Origin: Cordilura impudica
Lineage: Eukaryota; Arthropoda; Insecta; Diptera; Scathophagidae
Assembly: GCA_963682025.1 (NCBI GenBank)
Contig: OY821517.1
Span: 103,270,412 to 103,334,411, forward strand
DNA: 64,000 bases
Reading direction: 5' to 3'
Position numbers and translations under genes: made by a program
In this document: positions 34,065 through 44,349 of the stretch, one piece after another
How positions within the stretch are numbered: position 1 is the stretch's first letter
How the letters are laid out: every line of letters begins with the position of its first letter
Notes under the pieces: model-generated
Told to the model about the DNA's origin: nothing
Database searches by the model: none
What the model saw: only the letters and a program-made list of their open reading frames with translations

Positions 34065-34960
34065 AAGCTGTGTTCCGCGAGCGAGTCGCGTTCGCTTCCG
34101 CGCGTTTGGCAGGCAGACCCGTGCTGCCGCGCAGTTGTTGTCAACTTATTTTAATCGCCAAAATATATTTTTCAGATCATTGCGATATTTTTGGTAAGCT
34201 GTGTTCCGCGAGCGCGTCGCGTCCGCATCCGTCGTGTCCGCGTCCGCATCCGCGCGCCTCGCGTCGCTTCCTCGCAGCTACTACCCGTGCTGCCGCTTAG
34301 TTCTCGTTAACTTATTTTAATTCCAAAAACATATTTTTTAGAGCATTGCGATATTTTAGCTGAGCTGTGTTCCGAGAGCGCGTCGCGTGCGCATCCGTCG
34401 CGTCCGAGTCAGCGGTCGCGCGCCGCGCGTTTGGCAGCCATACCCGTGCTGCCGCGCAGTTGCTGTCAACTTATTTTAATCGCCAAAATATATTTTTCAG
34501 ATCATTGCGATATTTTAGCTGAGTTGTGTACGGCGAGCGCGTCGCATCCGCGCGCCTTAGTTTAACTTATTTTAACTTATTTTAATTCCTAAAACATATT
34601 TTTTAGAGCATTGCGATATTTTAGCTGAGCTGTGTTCCGTAATCGCGTCGCGTGCGCATCCGTCGCGTCCGAGTCCGCGGTCGATATTTTAGCTGAACTG
34701 TGTTCCGCGAGAGCGTCGCGTCCGCGCGCCTCGCGCCGCTTCCTCGCAGCTACTACCCGTGCCTCCGCTTAGTTCTCGTTAACTTATTTTAATTCCTAAA
34801 ACATATTTTTTAGAGCATTGCGATATTTTAGCTGAGCTGTGTTCTGAGAGCGCGTCGCGTCCGCACTCGTCGCGTCCGAGTCCGCGGTCGCACGCCGCGC
34901 GCCGCTTCCGCGCGTTTGGCAACCACACCTGTGCTGCCGCGCAGCTGTTGCCAACTTATT
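34065..34960. repeat. CpG-rich tandem array inside the Helitron
   Basis: About six imperfect units of roughly 70-155 bp. Each combines GAGCGCGTCGCGTCCGC-type sequence with AACTTATTTTAAT..CAAAA and GCATTGCGATATTTTAGCTG. It is strikingly GC- and CpG-rich against the AT-rich window. Open frames here (for example 34070-34300) are by-products of the repeat. Confidence 0.85.
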
Positions 34961-35149
34961 TTGAAAAGAATACTCATTTTACTAAAATAAATATTTAACA
35001 AAATTCATTATATAAATTATGTAAAAATTTAAGAATGAATTTGGGGAGTAAGTTCATTTTTTATTTCGATTAAAAAAAAATGGAGAATTTGTTAATTTCT
35101 TTTGGGTACCTTTTTTTTAAGTTTGGGGAATTTGTTCACCGTGTAGTTA

Positions 35150-36440
35150 TTTCCGTGTTACCCAAATTTCAGAGAAATCCATTGAAAAGTACAAATTTGT
35201 AAGGGAAGAAATATACCACACAGCAAAATATGAATTGTATAAGAAAATTGGGCATAAAAGTAGGCGTGGTCGGTAAAAATCCCTGGAATATATACTAAGT
35301 TTCGAAGAAAGCCATTGAAAAATAAAAGTTTTTATAGCAATCAAATAAAGAAACAAATAAAAGGAAAAAATAAGTTTTATATACATAGAAGTTGGCGCAA
35401 AGTAGGCGTGGCCTGTAAGAAGCATATGGTGACCTTCCCTGTAGTATAGAGATCATGTGACCAAATTTTAGACATCCTTTGAAAAATAAAAATTTCTATA
35501 GTGAACAAATATACAAAAAACAGAAAATTAATTTTGTATAAAAAGCGGGCGTAGAAGTAGGCGTGACCGGCAAGAATCATATGGCGACCTCTCTGGAGTA
35601 CAGAGATCGTGTGTAGCAAATTTCAGAGAAATCCGTTCAAAAATTGTGTAGCGAAAAAATGTACCAAAAAGCAGAATATGAATTGTATACAAAAAGTGGG
35701 CGTAATAGTAGGCGTGACCGGTACGAAGAATATGTCGACTTTCCCTGGAGGAGAGAGATCGTGTGTACCACATTTCAGAGAAATCGGTTGAAAAATAAAA
35801 ATTTGTATAGCGAACAAATATACCAAAAAACAAAATGAATTGTATACAAAAAGTGGGCGTTAAAGTAGGCGTGGCAGGCACGAAGCATATGGCGCCCTTA
35901 GGTGGAGTACAGAGGTCGTGTGTACCAAATTTCAAAGAATTCCGTTGAAAAACAAAAATTTGTATAGCAAACAAATATACCAAAAAACAGAAAACGAATT
36001 GTATACAAAAAGTGGGCGTAAAAGTAGGTGTGGCCTCAAGAATCACCCGGTGACCTGGCCTGAGGTACAAAGATCGTGTGTACCAAATTTCAGAGAAATG
36101 CGTTGAAAAATAAAAATTTGTATACCGAACAAATATACCAAAAAGCAGAAAATGAATTGTATATAAAAAGTGGGCGTAAAAGTAGGCGTGGTCGATAAAA
36201 AGTATATGGCGACCTTTGCTGGAGTACACGGATCGTGTATACCGAATTTCGGAGAAATCTGTTAACAAATAAAAATTTGTATAGTGAACAAATATGAATA
36301 AAACAGAAAATGAATTTTACATAAAAAGTGGGCGTAAAAGTAGGCGTGGCCGGTAAAAAGTATATGGCGACCTTTCCTGGGGTATAAAGATCGTGTGTAC
36401 AAAATTTCAGGAAAATCCGTTGAAAAATAAAAATTTGTAT
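35150..36440. repeat. Tandem array of about 155-bp units inside the Helitron
   Basis: About eight units, marked by GGGCGTAAAAGTAGGCGTGG at about 35254, 35402, 35549, 35696, 35852, 36012, 36170 and 36328, each followed by GATCGTGTGTACCAAATTTC and AAAAATTTGTATAGC. It ends in a (CAAA)n tract (36445-36480). The 246-codon minus-strand open frame across it merely repeats the unit. Confidence 0.88.
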
Positions 36441-36731
36441 AGCGGTCAAACAAACAAACAAACAAACAAACAAACAAACAGAAAATGAATTTTATATATA
36501 TAGATAAAGCAAAAGCATTAGGCCATTGGTTTCAAAACTTGATCTATATTATGTACGACAAGCCTCATCCGTTACCAAAAGCAGTAGATATTTTGTTGTT
36601 GTTTTATATTTTAGTTTGTTATATTGGAGGAGGCTTAAATAGTATAACTCTTTGCTTGAATTCTCATTTAGTTGTTTTCAGCAAATGTATATGAATTTAA
36701 CTCTTCACCAAACAAACTATCTACTGCTTTT

Positions 36732-36778
36732 GGTTGCTGATGAGGGTTGGTGACTCATCCCGAGACAGCTGTATAACC
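36732..36778 (+). ncRNA. Hammerhead ribozyme-like motif in unit gamma (core mutated)
   Basis: Same 47-nt layout as in unit alpha, on the plus strand: GGTTG, CTGATGA, stem II arm, GAG (where GAA is required), ACAGCTGT, A, TAACC. Stem I pairs over five positions counting one G-U. The A-to-G change in the conserved GAA makes this copy probably inactive, but its stem changes support conserved pairing. Confidence 0.55.
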
Positions 36779-36961
36779 TATCATGCAGACTATAGATCAA
36801 TTTTTGAAACAAATGTGCTAATGCTCTTGCTTTATTTAAAGCAAAAACATACGATCTTGAGCCTGAACAATTTCAAACTCAATCAATTTTTAATTACTCT
36901 AAAAAATAAGCTTAAGAAACATAACGAAAGAAGACAAAAACTATTCAAAATAGTATAAAAA

Positions 36962-37534
36962 ACAAGTAAGAAAATTATAGTCGGTCTAGACCGAAATACG
37001 ATACCCTATACCAAGCGTTCAGAGGCCCTATCTCTCAGGCCCAACTAACTGGATATAGAAAATAAGCATAAACCAAATTTTAGTCGGTTTTTTATTATTT
37101 TTTTTTTCTGCAGATATGAAAAAGTTCATATCGAATATAATAAATACATACAAACCCAATTTGACTAAGATTTATATGGTAATTTGGATCTTATGGCAAT
37201 TTATGTTGATTTCATAGGGGTCATTTGTATGGGGGCTAGGTCTGAACATAGACCGATTCTCACCAATTTCAATATCTTTCATCCTATGGCCGACAAAAGC
37301 TTATATACCAAATTTCATCGAAATGTATTCATATTTGCGACCTGCAGTTTGATTACAAGCTTTACATGGACACACAGACGGACGGACGGACGGACGTACA
37401 TCGTTAAATCGAATCAGCTAGTGATTCTGATTCGATCGGTATAATAAAAGATGGGTCTAGGTCAAATATTTTTGGCAGTTACAAACAGCAGCACAAAGTC
37501 ATTATACCCAAACCACATAGTGGTATAGGGTATA
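36962..37534 (-). mobile_element. GTCC repeat, copy 5, internally deleted
   Basis: Inverted copy with both ends (ACAAGTAAGAAAATTATAGT and CCACATAGTGGTATAGGGTA) but lacking about 230 bp in the middle. The join near 37133-37142 goes straight from TTCATATCG to ATAATAAATACAT. The (GGAC)n stretch is at 37378-37398. Confidence 0.88.
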
Positions 37535-38689
37535 ATTAAAATTTTTTGGATAACCACTTCCTTTAAGTCTAAGTTAAGTAAAATTCTTTAAATATGCTGA
37601 AGTTGTTCAATTTTTTTTTATTTATTATATAGTACAAAATATTGTAGCAGCATATGAGTAGAATAGATTAATATAATTTGATTTTGTTATTTCTAAATAA
37701 GTTTTTTAGCACGTCTTAAATTTCTCATATAAGTATAAGGTTGTCTGTGAAATATGTGTATATTTGTATAGTTTCTATTCAAGACACACAAAGAGCTGTA
37801 AAAACAAAAACAACAAACTTGTCGTAAATATTGCATATAATAAAAAAAATACTTATTGTTAGTACAAAGATATGAACTTAACACTTTGGTCAAAAAGTTT
37901 CCGGAATGTAGAAACATAACATAGTTAATGAAAACTATATAACATACATATTTACAAAATTTTTAGTTTATATCATTCTGTTATATAAGTTACCACGAAA
38001 AATTTAAATTTTATAAAAACTTCATCGTAACATATTTAAACCGGGTACGTTTAAAAACAAAAATTGACGATATATAAATTAATGTTTGAATTTTTGAATC
38101 AAAGCAGGCATTAAAAAATTTTAAATTTGAAATCATTTTTTGATAAAAAAAAAAACAGTTTTTTGAAAAAATTCGTAACGAATGAATAAGGGGTTTACGA
38201 GTTTTGATAAATAGCAAGTAATTCGAAAATAAAAAAAAAATAATTTTAAATATATATATTGCGTCAAAGCGTATAGTCACCGAAGAGCAAATTGCACAGC
38301 ATCTACCAAGAGAAGCTGCGGAAAGTGAGTCATATTTTGTGGTTATTTTGAAAGTGAAGAGGATATTTCAGATGGAAGTGATAGCGATTTCGTTTCTGAA
38401 AACAATGAATCGATTTCTAAGTCACAGCATGGAATTAGAGGAAGTTTAATGCACTGTCGATGATAGTGCGGAACACGAAATATCTGATTCGATGATGGTC
38501 TAGAAGTATGGTTTGATTTGGAATGTTAAACCATACTGATCACAACTTGATATATACAGCTGGGCTGAAATATAAACCTGTAACCACAAGATTGGCCATA
38601 TCAATGTTAATGCTAAGGACTGTATCAATATATGTGGTACTGAAAAATAACTATTTGGATAAATAAGGCAATTGAAAACTGTATGCCAA
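37535..38689. other. Anonymous AT-rich region
   Basis: No recognisable gene or repeat ends. A short acidic open stretch near 38345-38420 (FESEEDISDGSDSDFVSENN) is noted but cannot be assigned. Confidence 0.4.
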
Positions 38690-38834
38690 TAAAAAATTTC
38701 AACACACGTTTTTCCTCTTAACTTTTTTTCGCAAGCGTTATTTGAATTTTTGTTTTGATAAGGTTTCCTTTGAAAAATATGTCAGTTATTATGTTTAATG
38801 ACAACTTTGTTCATTTGTTGTCAGTTTGATTAAA

Positions 38835-40330
38835 ATGAGTGATGAAATAGAAGTACGTGCTAAAATTATTAAATACAACAAAATCCAACTTCGTCGTAAA
38901 AAAAGTTGGAAATAATATCAAAGGTCAGCCATCAATGTTATTAGAAAGTATCTGGAGAATTTGTCCATTGATAGGAAACCAGGTTTGGGAAAAAAGAAAA
39001 GTCCATATGGTGTTTGTAACATCACAGAATTAGAAAACATATTGAAAAGAACTCCGAAAACACATCAGTTAGCAGCCCAGTCAGACCAGTGCTCGGACTA
39101 TTCGGTGCGGGAAGTTAAAACCAAAGCAGGTTGGAGAAAACACAAATTAAAACAAATTAGACAGATAAGGCAATACCCTATAGCATGCTTTTATATACTT
39201 GATCTTAGGTTCAATTCATTGGGTATGGAAAATAAGTATAAACCAAATCTCAGTTGAATTTTTATTTTTCCCTGAAGTTGTAAAAAAGTTCATATCGGTC
39301 CGGTAATGACGATTTTTAATAAAGTCACTCATTTTTTGCAAAGAGATATACAAAGCGAAAGCTATCTGCACAATATTTTTGTTTTTGATAGGATTAAGTG
39401 AAGATCGGGGAGCAGCTTTATATGAGGGACTAACAATTATCCTATAGGGTTTATTTTTCGACTACTGATTAATGAATATAACAAACACACATGAACCCAA
39501 TTTGACCGACATCTTTATGCTAATTTGGAGCTTATGGTAATTTAAGTCGATCTCATAGTGGTCATTTGTAGGTCAGAACATTCGCCTATTCTTACCAATT
39601 TCAACAGAGTTTGTCCTAAGACGAACAGAAGCTGAAATATCAAATTTCATCAAAATATATGCATATTTATGACCTGCAGTTTGAGTACAAATTTTATATG
39701 GACACACAAACGGACAGACTAACGAACAGAAGGTGACTCTAAATCGATCGGTATAGTTAAAGATGGGTGCAATGAGTAGTCACAAATATCAGCACAAAGG
39801 TATTATATCCTTCCCACGTAGGGTATATAAATTTCCAGATAGAGACGCTAGAAAAAATGTAGATGCCAAAAACAGAGCACATAAATCGAAATAATGTTTC
39901 ATAAAAAATACTCCTGTTGCATAATGGACAAAAAAATCATATGTACTGGAATATGTTTGACTGTATCCGGTGCAAAATTTGTATATTGCTGACGCTTGGA
40001 GAAACGTTGATGATTTGTTAAGGAGACAAAAGTAGATGAAATTTCCAAAAAGTTTCTGGTATGGCGAGCAATTGCAACTGGCTGCAACTGGCTTTTGAAA
40101 TACCGAAATTTATAATTAGAAGTGATTGGAAGGCAGACTACATCCTATCTTAAGCGGACACATTATATCCACATATCTCTGGCCTTATTTGGCATCCTAT
40201 GATTACGGTAAGAAAGCTCTTGACTGATACAAAACCAGTACCTTGGTTTTTGTACCAAGGGAGGCAAATCCGTCACTATGTCTGGAGATTAGGCAGTGGA
40301 TAGTTATTGGGTTCTTGTAAAAATGGAGTT
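38835..40330 (+). pseudogene. Tc1/mariner-type transposase, broken
   Basis: Starts MSDEIEVRAKIIKYNKIQ at 38835. After frame changes it continues as the paired-like DNA-binding region (YLENLSIDRKPGLGKKK, then ELENILKRTPKTHQLA, 38930-39080). After the GTCC insertion the catalytic half reads RRDARKNVDAKNRAHKSK (39843 on). Later LASYDYGKKAL and VPREANP lead towards a PEIRPVDSYW block (about 40215-40310), matching the segment near the third catalytic acid. Multiple stops and frame changes; inactive. Confidence 0.65.
39150..39830 (-). mobile_element. GTCC repeat, copy 6, highly diverged
   Basis: Inverted copy recognisable by order of landmarks (TTCATATCGGTCCGG, GATCGGGGAGCAGCTTTATA, TGACCTGCAGTTTGA, AGATGGGTGCAATGAG), with the GTCC stretch reduced to ACGGACAGACTAACGAAC. 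Its divergence shows it is one of the oldest copies here. It lies within a Tc1/mariner remnant. Confidence 0.75.
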
Positions 40331-40461
40331 AAAGGACACAAAATTGGTATCCCAAAAGTAGTGATAGAAACCGCTATAAAATCCCCTAAAATAAAAGGTA
40401 TTCTTTTTTATAAGCTCTTTAAATTAAATAAAAAAAGAAAAACCCTAGGTTCAATGGTTTT

Positions 40462-41255
40462 TATACCCTATACCACTATGTGGTTGGGTATAATGACTTT
40501 GTGCTGCTGTTTGTAACTACCAAAAATATTTGACCTAGACTCATCTTTTATTATACCAATCGAATCAGAATCACTAACTGATTCGATTTAACGATGTCCT
40601 TCCGTCTGTCCGTCTGTGTGTCCATGTAAACTTTTTAATCAAACTGCAGGTCGCAAATATGAATATATGTTGATGAAATTTGGTATATGATCTTCCATCG
40701 GCCATAGGATGAACGCTGTTGAAATTGGTGGAATTCGGTCCATGTTAAGACCTAGTCCCCATACAAATGACCCCTATGAAATCGACATAAATTGCCATAA
40801 GATCCAAATTGTCATATAGATCTTACTCAAATTGGGTTTATATGCGATTATTACATGCATTAATGAGTCGTCCAAAAATGATCCCTATGGGACAACTCTT
40901 AGTCATAGGCCCCATATAGAGCTGCTTCCCGATCTTCACTAAAATCTACCAAAAAACAAAAATATTGCACTGATTCTTCTCAAATTTGGTTTGTATATAT
41001 TTTTGCAAAATACAAGAGACTTTACAAAACATAGTCAGGATCGGTCCATTTTTGGGCCTAGCCCCATATAGATATAGCATCCGATATGATTTTTTTTTAT
41101 ATCTGCAGCCAAAAAAATTAATAAAAATCGCACTCAAATTTGGTTTATGCTTATTTTCTATGGCCAGTTAGTTGGGCCTATGAGATAGGGTCTCTAAGCG
41201 CATGGTATAGGGTATCATATAGTCGGTCTAGACCAACTATAATTTTCTTACTTGT
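40462..41255 (+). mobile_element. GTCC repeat, copy 7
   Basis: Near-complete copy from TATACCCTATACCACTATGT to AATTTTCTTACTTGT. The minisatellite has partly decayed (GTCCTTCCGTCTGTCCGTC). The distal palindrome has one change (GGTCTAGACCAACT). Confidence 0.9.
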
Positions 41256-41329
41256 TTTAATATTACATATTATACATGTTATTAGTAGTTACTTTATTTT
41301 TAGTGTTGCCTACAACTTAATAAATATTG

Positions 41330-41868
41330 CAAAATTTGGTATCGGCTATGGGATGAACGCTGTTGAAACTGGTGAGAATCGTTCCATGTTCAGACCTAGC
41401 CCCCATACAAATGACTCCTATGAAATCAACATATATGGCCATAAGATCCAAATTATCATACAACTCTTAGCCAAATTGGGTTTGTATGTATATATTACAT
41501 CTATTAATCAGTAGTCCAGAAATGATCCCTATTGGACAACTCTTAGTCATAGGCCCCATATAGAGCTGCTCCCCATCTTCACTTAAATCTATCAAAAAAC
41601 AAAAATATTGCACTGATTCTTCTCAAATTTTGTTTGTATATATTTTTGCAAAATATAAGAGACCTTACCAAACATGGTCACGATCGGTCCATTTTTGGGC
41701 CTAGTCCCCATATAGATATAGCATCCGATATGAACATTTTCATATCTGCAGCCGAAAAAATTAATAAAAATCCCACTCAAATTTGGTTTATGCTTATTTT
41801 CTATATCCAGTTAGTTGGGCCTGAGAGATAGGGTATCGTATAGTATAGACTATAATTTTCTTACTTGT
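41330..41868 (+). mobile_element. GTCC repeat, copy 8, lacking the proximal end
   Basis: Starts within the repeat (AAAATTTGGTATCGGCTATG) and runs to TTTTCTTACTTGT. The minisatellite and proximal end are missing; the distal palindrome has shrunk to AGTATAGACT. Confidence 0.85.
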
Positions 41869-43007
41869 TTTAATTTTAATTTTTTTTACAAAATAATAAA
41901 ATATATTATTTGGAGATTTTTGAAATTTAGGTGTGAAAGATTACGTCACGCAAGTGATCACCATTTACACCTCGTAAAGTTGAGCTCTTTTAATAGCATT
42001 TTCCGTGACACGAGACAGAGTATCTATCTGCAACGCTCTTATTTCGGCTCGAATATTCTCCTTCAGCTGTTCAGCTGTTGATATACACTCTCTCTTTCAA
42101 ATATCCTCAAAGGAAATAATCAGGTGCTGTTAAATTCGGCGAACGGGCAAGCCAATTGAAATTAAACGTCCGCCAAAAATCAGCCTTAAGAGCTGCATAG
42201 TGGCTCGAGTAGTGTGTGCAGTAGTTCCATCTTATTAGAACCACATCTCTGGATTGTCAGAAAGAGCCGGCCTAACAAAATTTTGGAGCATATCTCGATA
42301 TCGCTTGCCATTTACAGTTACACTATTGCTATCGTTATCTTCGAAAAATAATGGTCCAATAATTCTTTGGGACATAATTGCGCACCATACTGTACACTTA
42401 ATTGCTTGTTTACAAAACCATTTAATTGGTAATGTGCTTCATCGCACATTATATTCTGTGGCCAATTCTTGCAAGCGAACTGCATAAATTATTCGTTCTT
42501 GGGAATCCCCTGGCTTTAATTGTTTCACAAACTGCACTTTGTATGGAAAAAGATGTAAATTTCTCTTTAATTTTCTGCGTAACGACCGCCGAGACATTTG
42601 CAGCTCAGCAGAGCGCCTTCGAGTTGATGTTTCAGGATTCTCCCCAACACTCTACTGAACGCGTTGAATATTTGCTTCACTAATTCCAGAACGTGGTCTT
42701 CCGCTTTGTGAAAGTTCCCTCACTGAGCCTTGTTCCTGAAAACGTGTCACTAAGCGTCGAATGATTGATTCGGTGGGTGAATTCCGCACATTAAAATGAC
42801 TACGATAGGCTCGTTGAGTTTAAGTTATTGATCGATGATTTTCAAAATAAAGTTCTATGATTTTGGTTCGCTGTATAACGTTGTAACCTCTAATTAAGCT
42901 CCCAGATTTAGTTGACAATTCCTAAAAAGAAAAATAAATAAAACATAAAAAAAAATTAGAAAAGTTATTAATTTTTCAAATCCCTTCGCGACTTTTGCCC
43001 CACCCTG
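41869..43007 (-). mobile_element. Mariner-type element remnant
   Basis: The right terminus at 43007, read inward, is CAGGGTGGGGCAAAAGTCGC, with TA (43008-43009) outside. The left terminus is missing where GTCC repeat copy 8 ends. It carries a decayed minus-strand transposase. Confidence 0.7.
42060..42880 (-). pseudogene. Mariner-type transposase, decayed
   Basis: Minus-strand frames give an N-terminal helix-turn-helix region (RTKIIELYFENHRS, TQRAYRSHFNVRNSPTES, RRLVTRFQEQGSVREL, SGRPRSGISEAN), then SRRSLRRKLKRNLHLFPYKVQFVKQLKPGD. Beyond a break come IIGPLFFEDND and VTVNGKRYRDML. The order and wording match the mariner at 1746-3006, so the two belong to related families. The segments around the first Asp and the third catalytic residue are not readable. 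Inactive. Confidence 0.7.
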
Positions 43008-43239
43008 TACATTATATGTTAAATTAATGGTAATTTTGTGTCCTTTAATATTTTCTTTCGTTTTGTTGTTTTTTATGTATGCTGGTACATTTTATCTCAC
43101 CTTACAAATAAAGAGAATGTCAAGAATTTCATAGCCCAAAAATATAGTTGGACACGTATGATGTTGTTCTTGTAAAAGTTGCGTTGGAAATTATTGAAAC
43201 AAGAATTATACAATATTTCCTGGTGAAAATCAGTCGCAA

Positions 43240-44040
43240 AATTATCTTCTGAATAAAAATTCTAAACACCCAAACTTCAAAGGATTTTAATGTACTAATA
43301 ATAAGACTTTGGGATGAAGAAAAATCTATACGGGTAATCGGAAGAATTTTGAATAAACCATGCTTAACCGTTCATTACGTTACAAAAACTGACGATAAGC
43401 TAAGTCTTTTTAAAGATCAAGTGGAAGTGGTTGCCCAATAAAGACTAGTATACCCCAAAGCGAAATAAAGATATTAATTTATGTTAGAAAATGTCCTAAA
43501 GTATCAGCCGTATTTATATCAAATGAGCTTAAAAATTTTGGAATAATTGATGTTACACCGCAAACAGTGAGAAATTTCCTGCATACGAAGGATTTACATG
43601 GGTTTGCAACACGCAAAAAGTCAATTTTAGGCAAAGTTAATATTAAAAAATGCTTACTGTTATCCAAGGAATTTGTTAACAAAAATAATGAGTTCTGGGA
43701 CAACGTTATTTTCAGCGACAAATCAAACTTCAATACATTTGGCTTCAATGGTCGTCATTACGTGTGGAGAAAGCAGGAAGAAGCATTAGTTCCTCGAATC
43801 GACTTAAGACGATTTGAGTTATGTATGCTACCATATTCTAGTACCAAAGCTTTATATTTACATGAAATCCCCATTTTTCTGCCAATGTTGTTTTTTAAAA
43901 ATTTGCTAGTGAAAACATACTGACCTAAGCCATAATGAAGCCCCATTACATTCGTATAAAAATTTAATTTTCTCGAAAGCATGATTATCAAATTAGGCGG
44001 TTGATGCTTGTGATCACAGATCTTTATCTTCCTTATATAA
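43240..44040 (+). pseudogene. Tc1-like transposase fragment
   Basis: Best-preserved part is 43480-43800: RKCPKVSAVFISNEL, TPQTVRNFLHTKDLHGFATRK, then FWDNVIFSDKSNFNTFG around the first catalytic Asp, and GRHYVWRKQEEAL. This is the Tc1 pattern WSDESKFNLFG...RRYVWRKPGE. The residue after SD is Lys instead of the usual Glu. Downstream sequence to about 44040 shows no second or third catalytic motif. No TIRs identified. Confidence 0.7.
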
Positions 44041-44349
44041 ATTCAATTAAACAAAATTTTTTAAATCGTACCTTTCGACTAATAATTTTTGGACCAATTT
44101 GGATTAACCAAATTACCTTATAAAGTTGATTTTGTTTTTCATAAACTCGGATTACAGTTTTTTTTTTAAAAAATTCGTTACACAATATTTAGTTACCAAT
44201 TTTAAACCAAATATCATTATTTTAGGACCTATGTGTTGCATGCAAATAGGTTGGTGGATAAATGTTTGCCACTAGGAAATTGACTTTGAGCCAATGGCTT
44301 ATAATGATACTTTCCTTCATCATGTTCCAATATAAATTATTAAGGCTTA

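Larger units (their letters stand above)
33526..36504 (-). mobile_element. Non-autonomous Helitron, 2979 bp, with two satellite-like arrays
   Basis: Read on the minus strand, it starts TCTATATATATAAAATTC (from 36504), then a (GTTT)n tract. It ends with the hairpin CCCGG gcaaga CCGGG, about ten bases, and CTAG (33529-33526). It sits precisely between A and T of unit beta, whose sequence joins across it (…ATTTTAAA / TAAAGCAAAAGC…), as Helitrons insert. Inside are a CpG-rich array (34065-34960) and a roughly 155-bp tandem array (35150-36440). No Rep or helicase gene is visible. It shares both ends and array type with 52571-55130. Confidence 0.85.
30215..36960. repeat. About 500-bp tandem and inverted units (alpha, beta, gamma), probably Penelope-like
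   Basis: Three copies of one repeat. Unit alpha is 30215-30325 plus 33025-33414 (split by a GTCC repeat). Unit beta follows directly in the same orientation, 33415-33525 plus 36505-36598 (split by a Helitron, then truncated). Unit gamma is inverted, about 36597-36960. Shared landmarks are CAGGCTCAAGATC, TAAATAAAGCAAAAGCATTA and GAGAATTCAAGCAAAGAAT. A hammerhead-like motif lies in alpha and gamma. Tandem plus inverted partial copies with a hammerhead motif is the layout known for Penelope-like elements, but no Penelope RT is present here. Confidence 0.65.
38690..40400 (+). mobile_element. Tc1/mariner-type element remnant, split by a GTCC repeat
   Basis: Transposase N-terminus before 39150 and C-terminus after 39830, with a decayed GTCC repeat between. 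I could not define TIRs. A second scrap of its N-terminus lies at 13955-14110. Confidence 0.65.

Noticed and set aside
34070..34300. Ala/Arg-rich open frame
   Set aside because: Product of the CpG-rich tandem array; low-complexity composition and no conservation of frame between units.
35528..36268. A 246-codon minus-strand open frame
   Set aside because: It spans the 155-bp tandem array and its translation simply repeats; no start context or domain, and other frames are open too.
36505..36838. A 335-bp MITE with TAAAGCAAAAGCATTAG inverted ends
   Set aside because: The inverted ends come from unit beta meeting inverted unit gamma; comparison with unit alpha shows they are internal landmarks of the 500-bp repeat, not transposon termini.
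38281..38540. Possible piggyBac transposase N-terminus
   Set aside because: Only a short acidic stretch (SEEDISDGSDSDFVSENN) is visible, with no catalytic motifs or TTAA-flanked termini.
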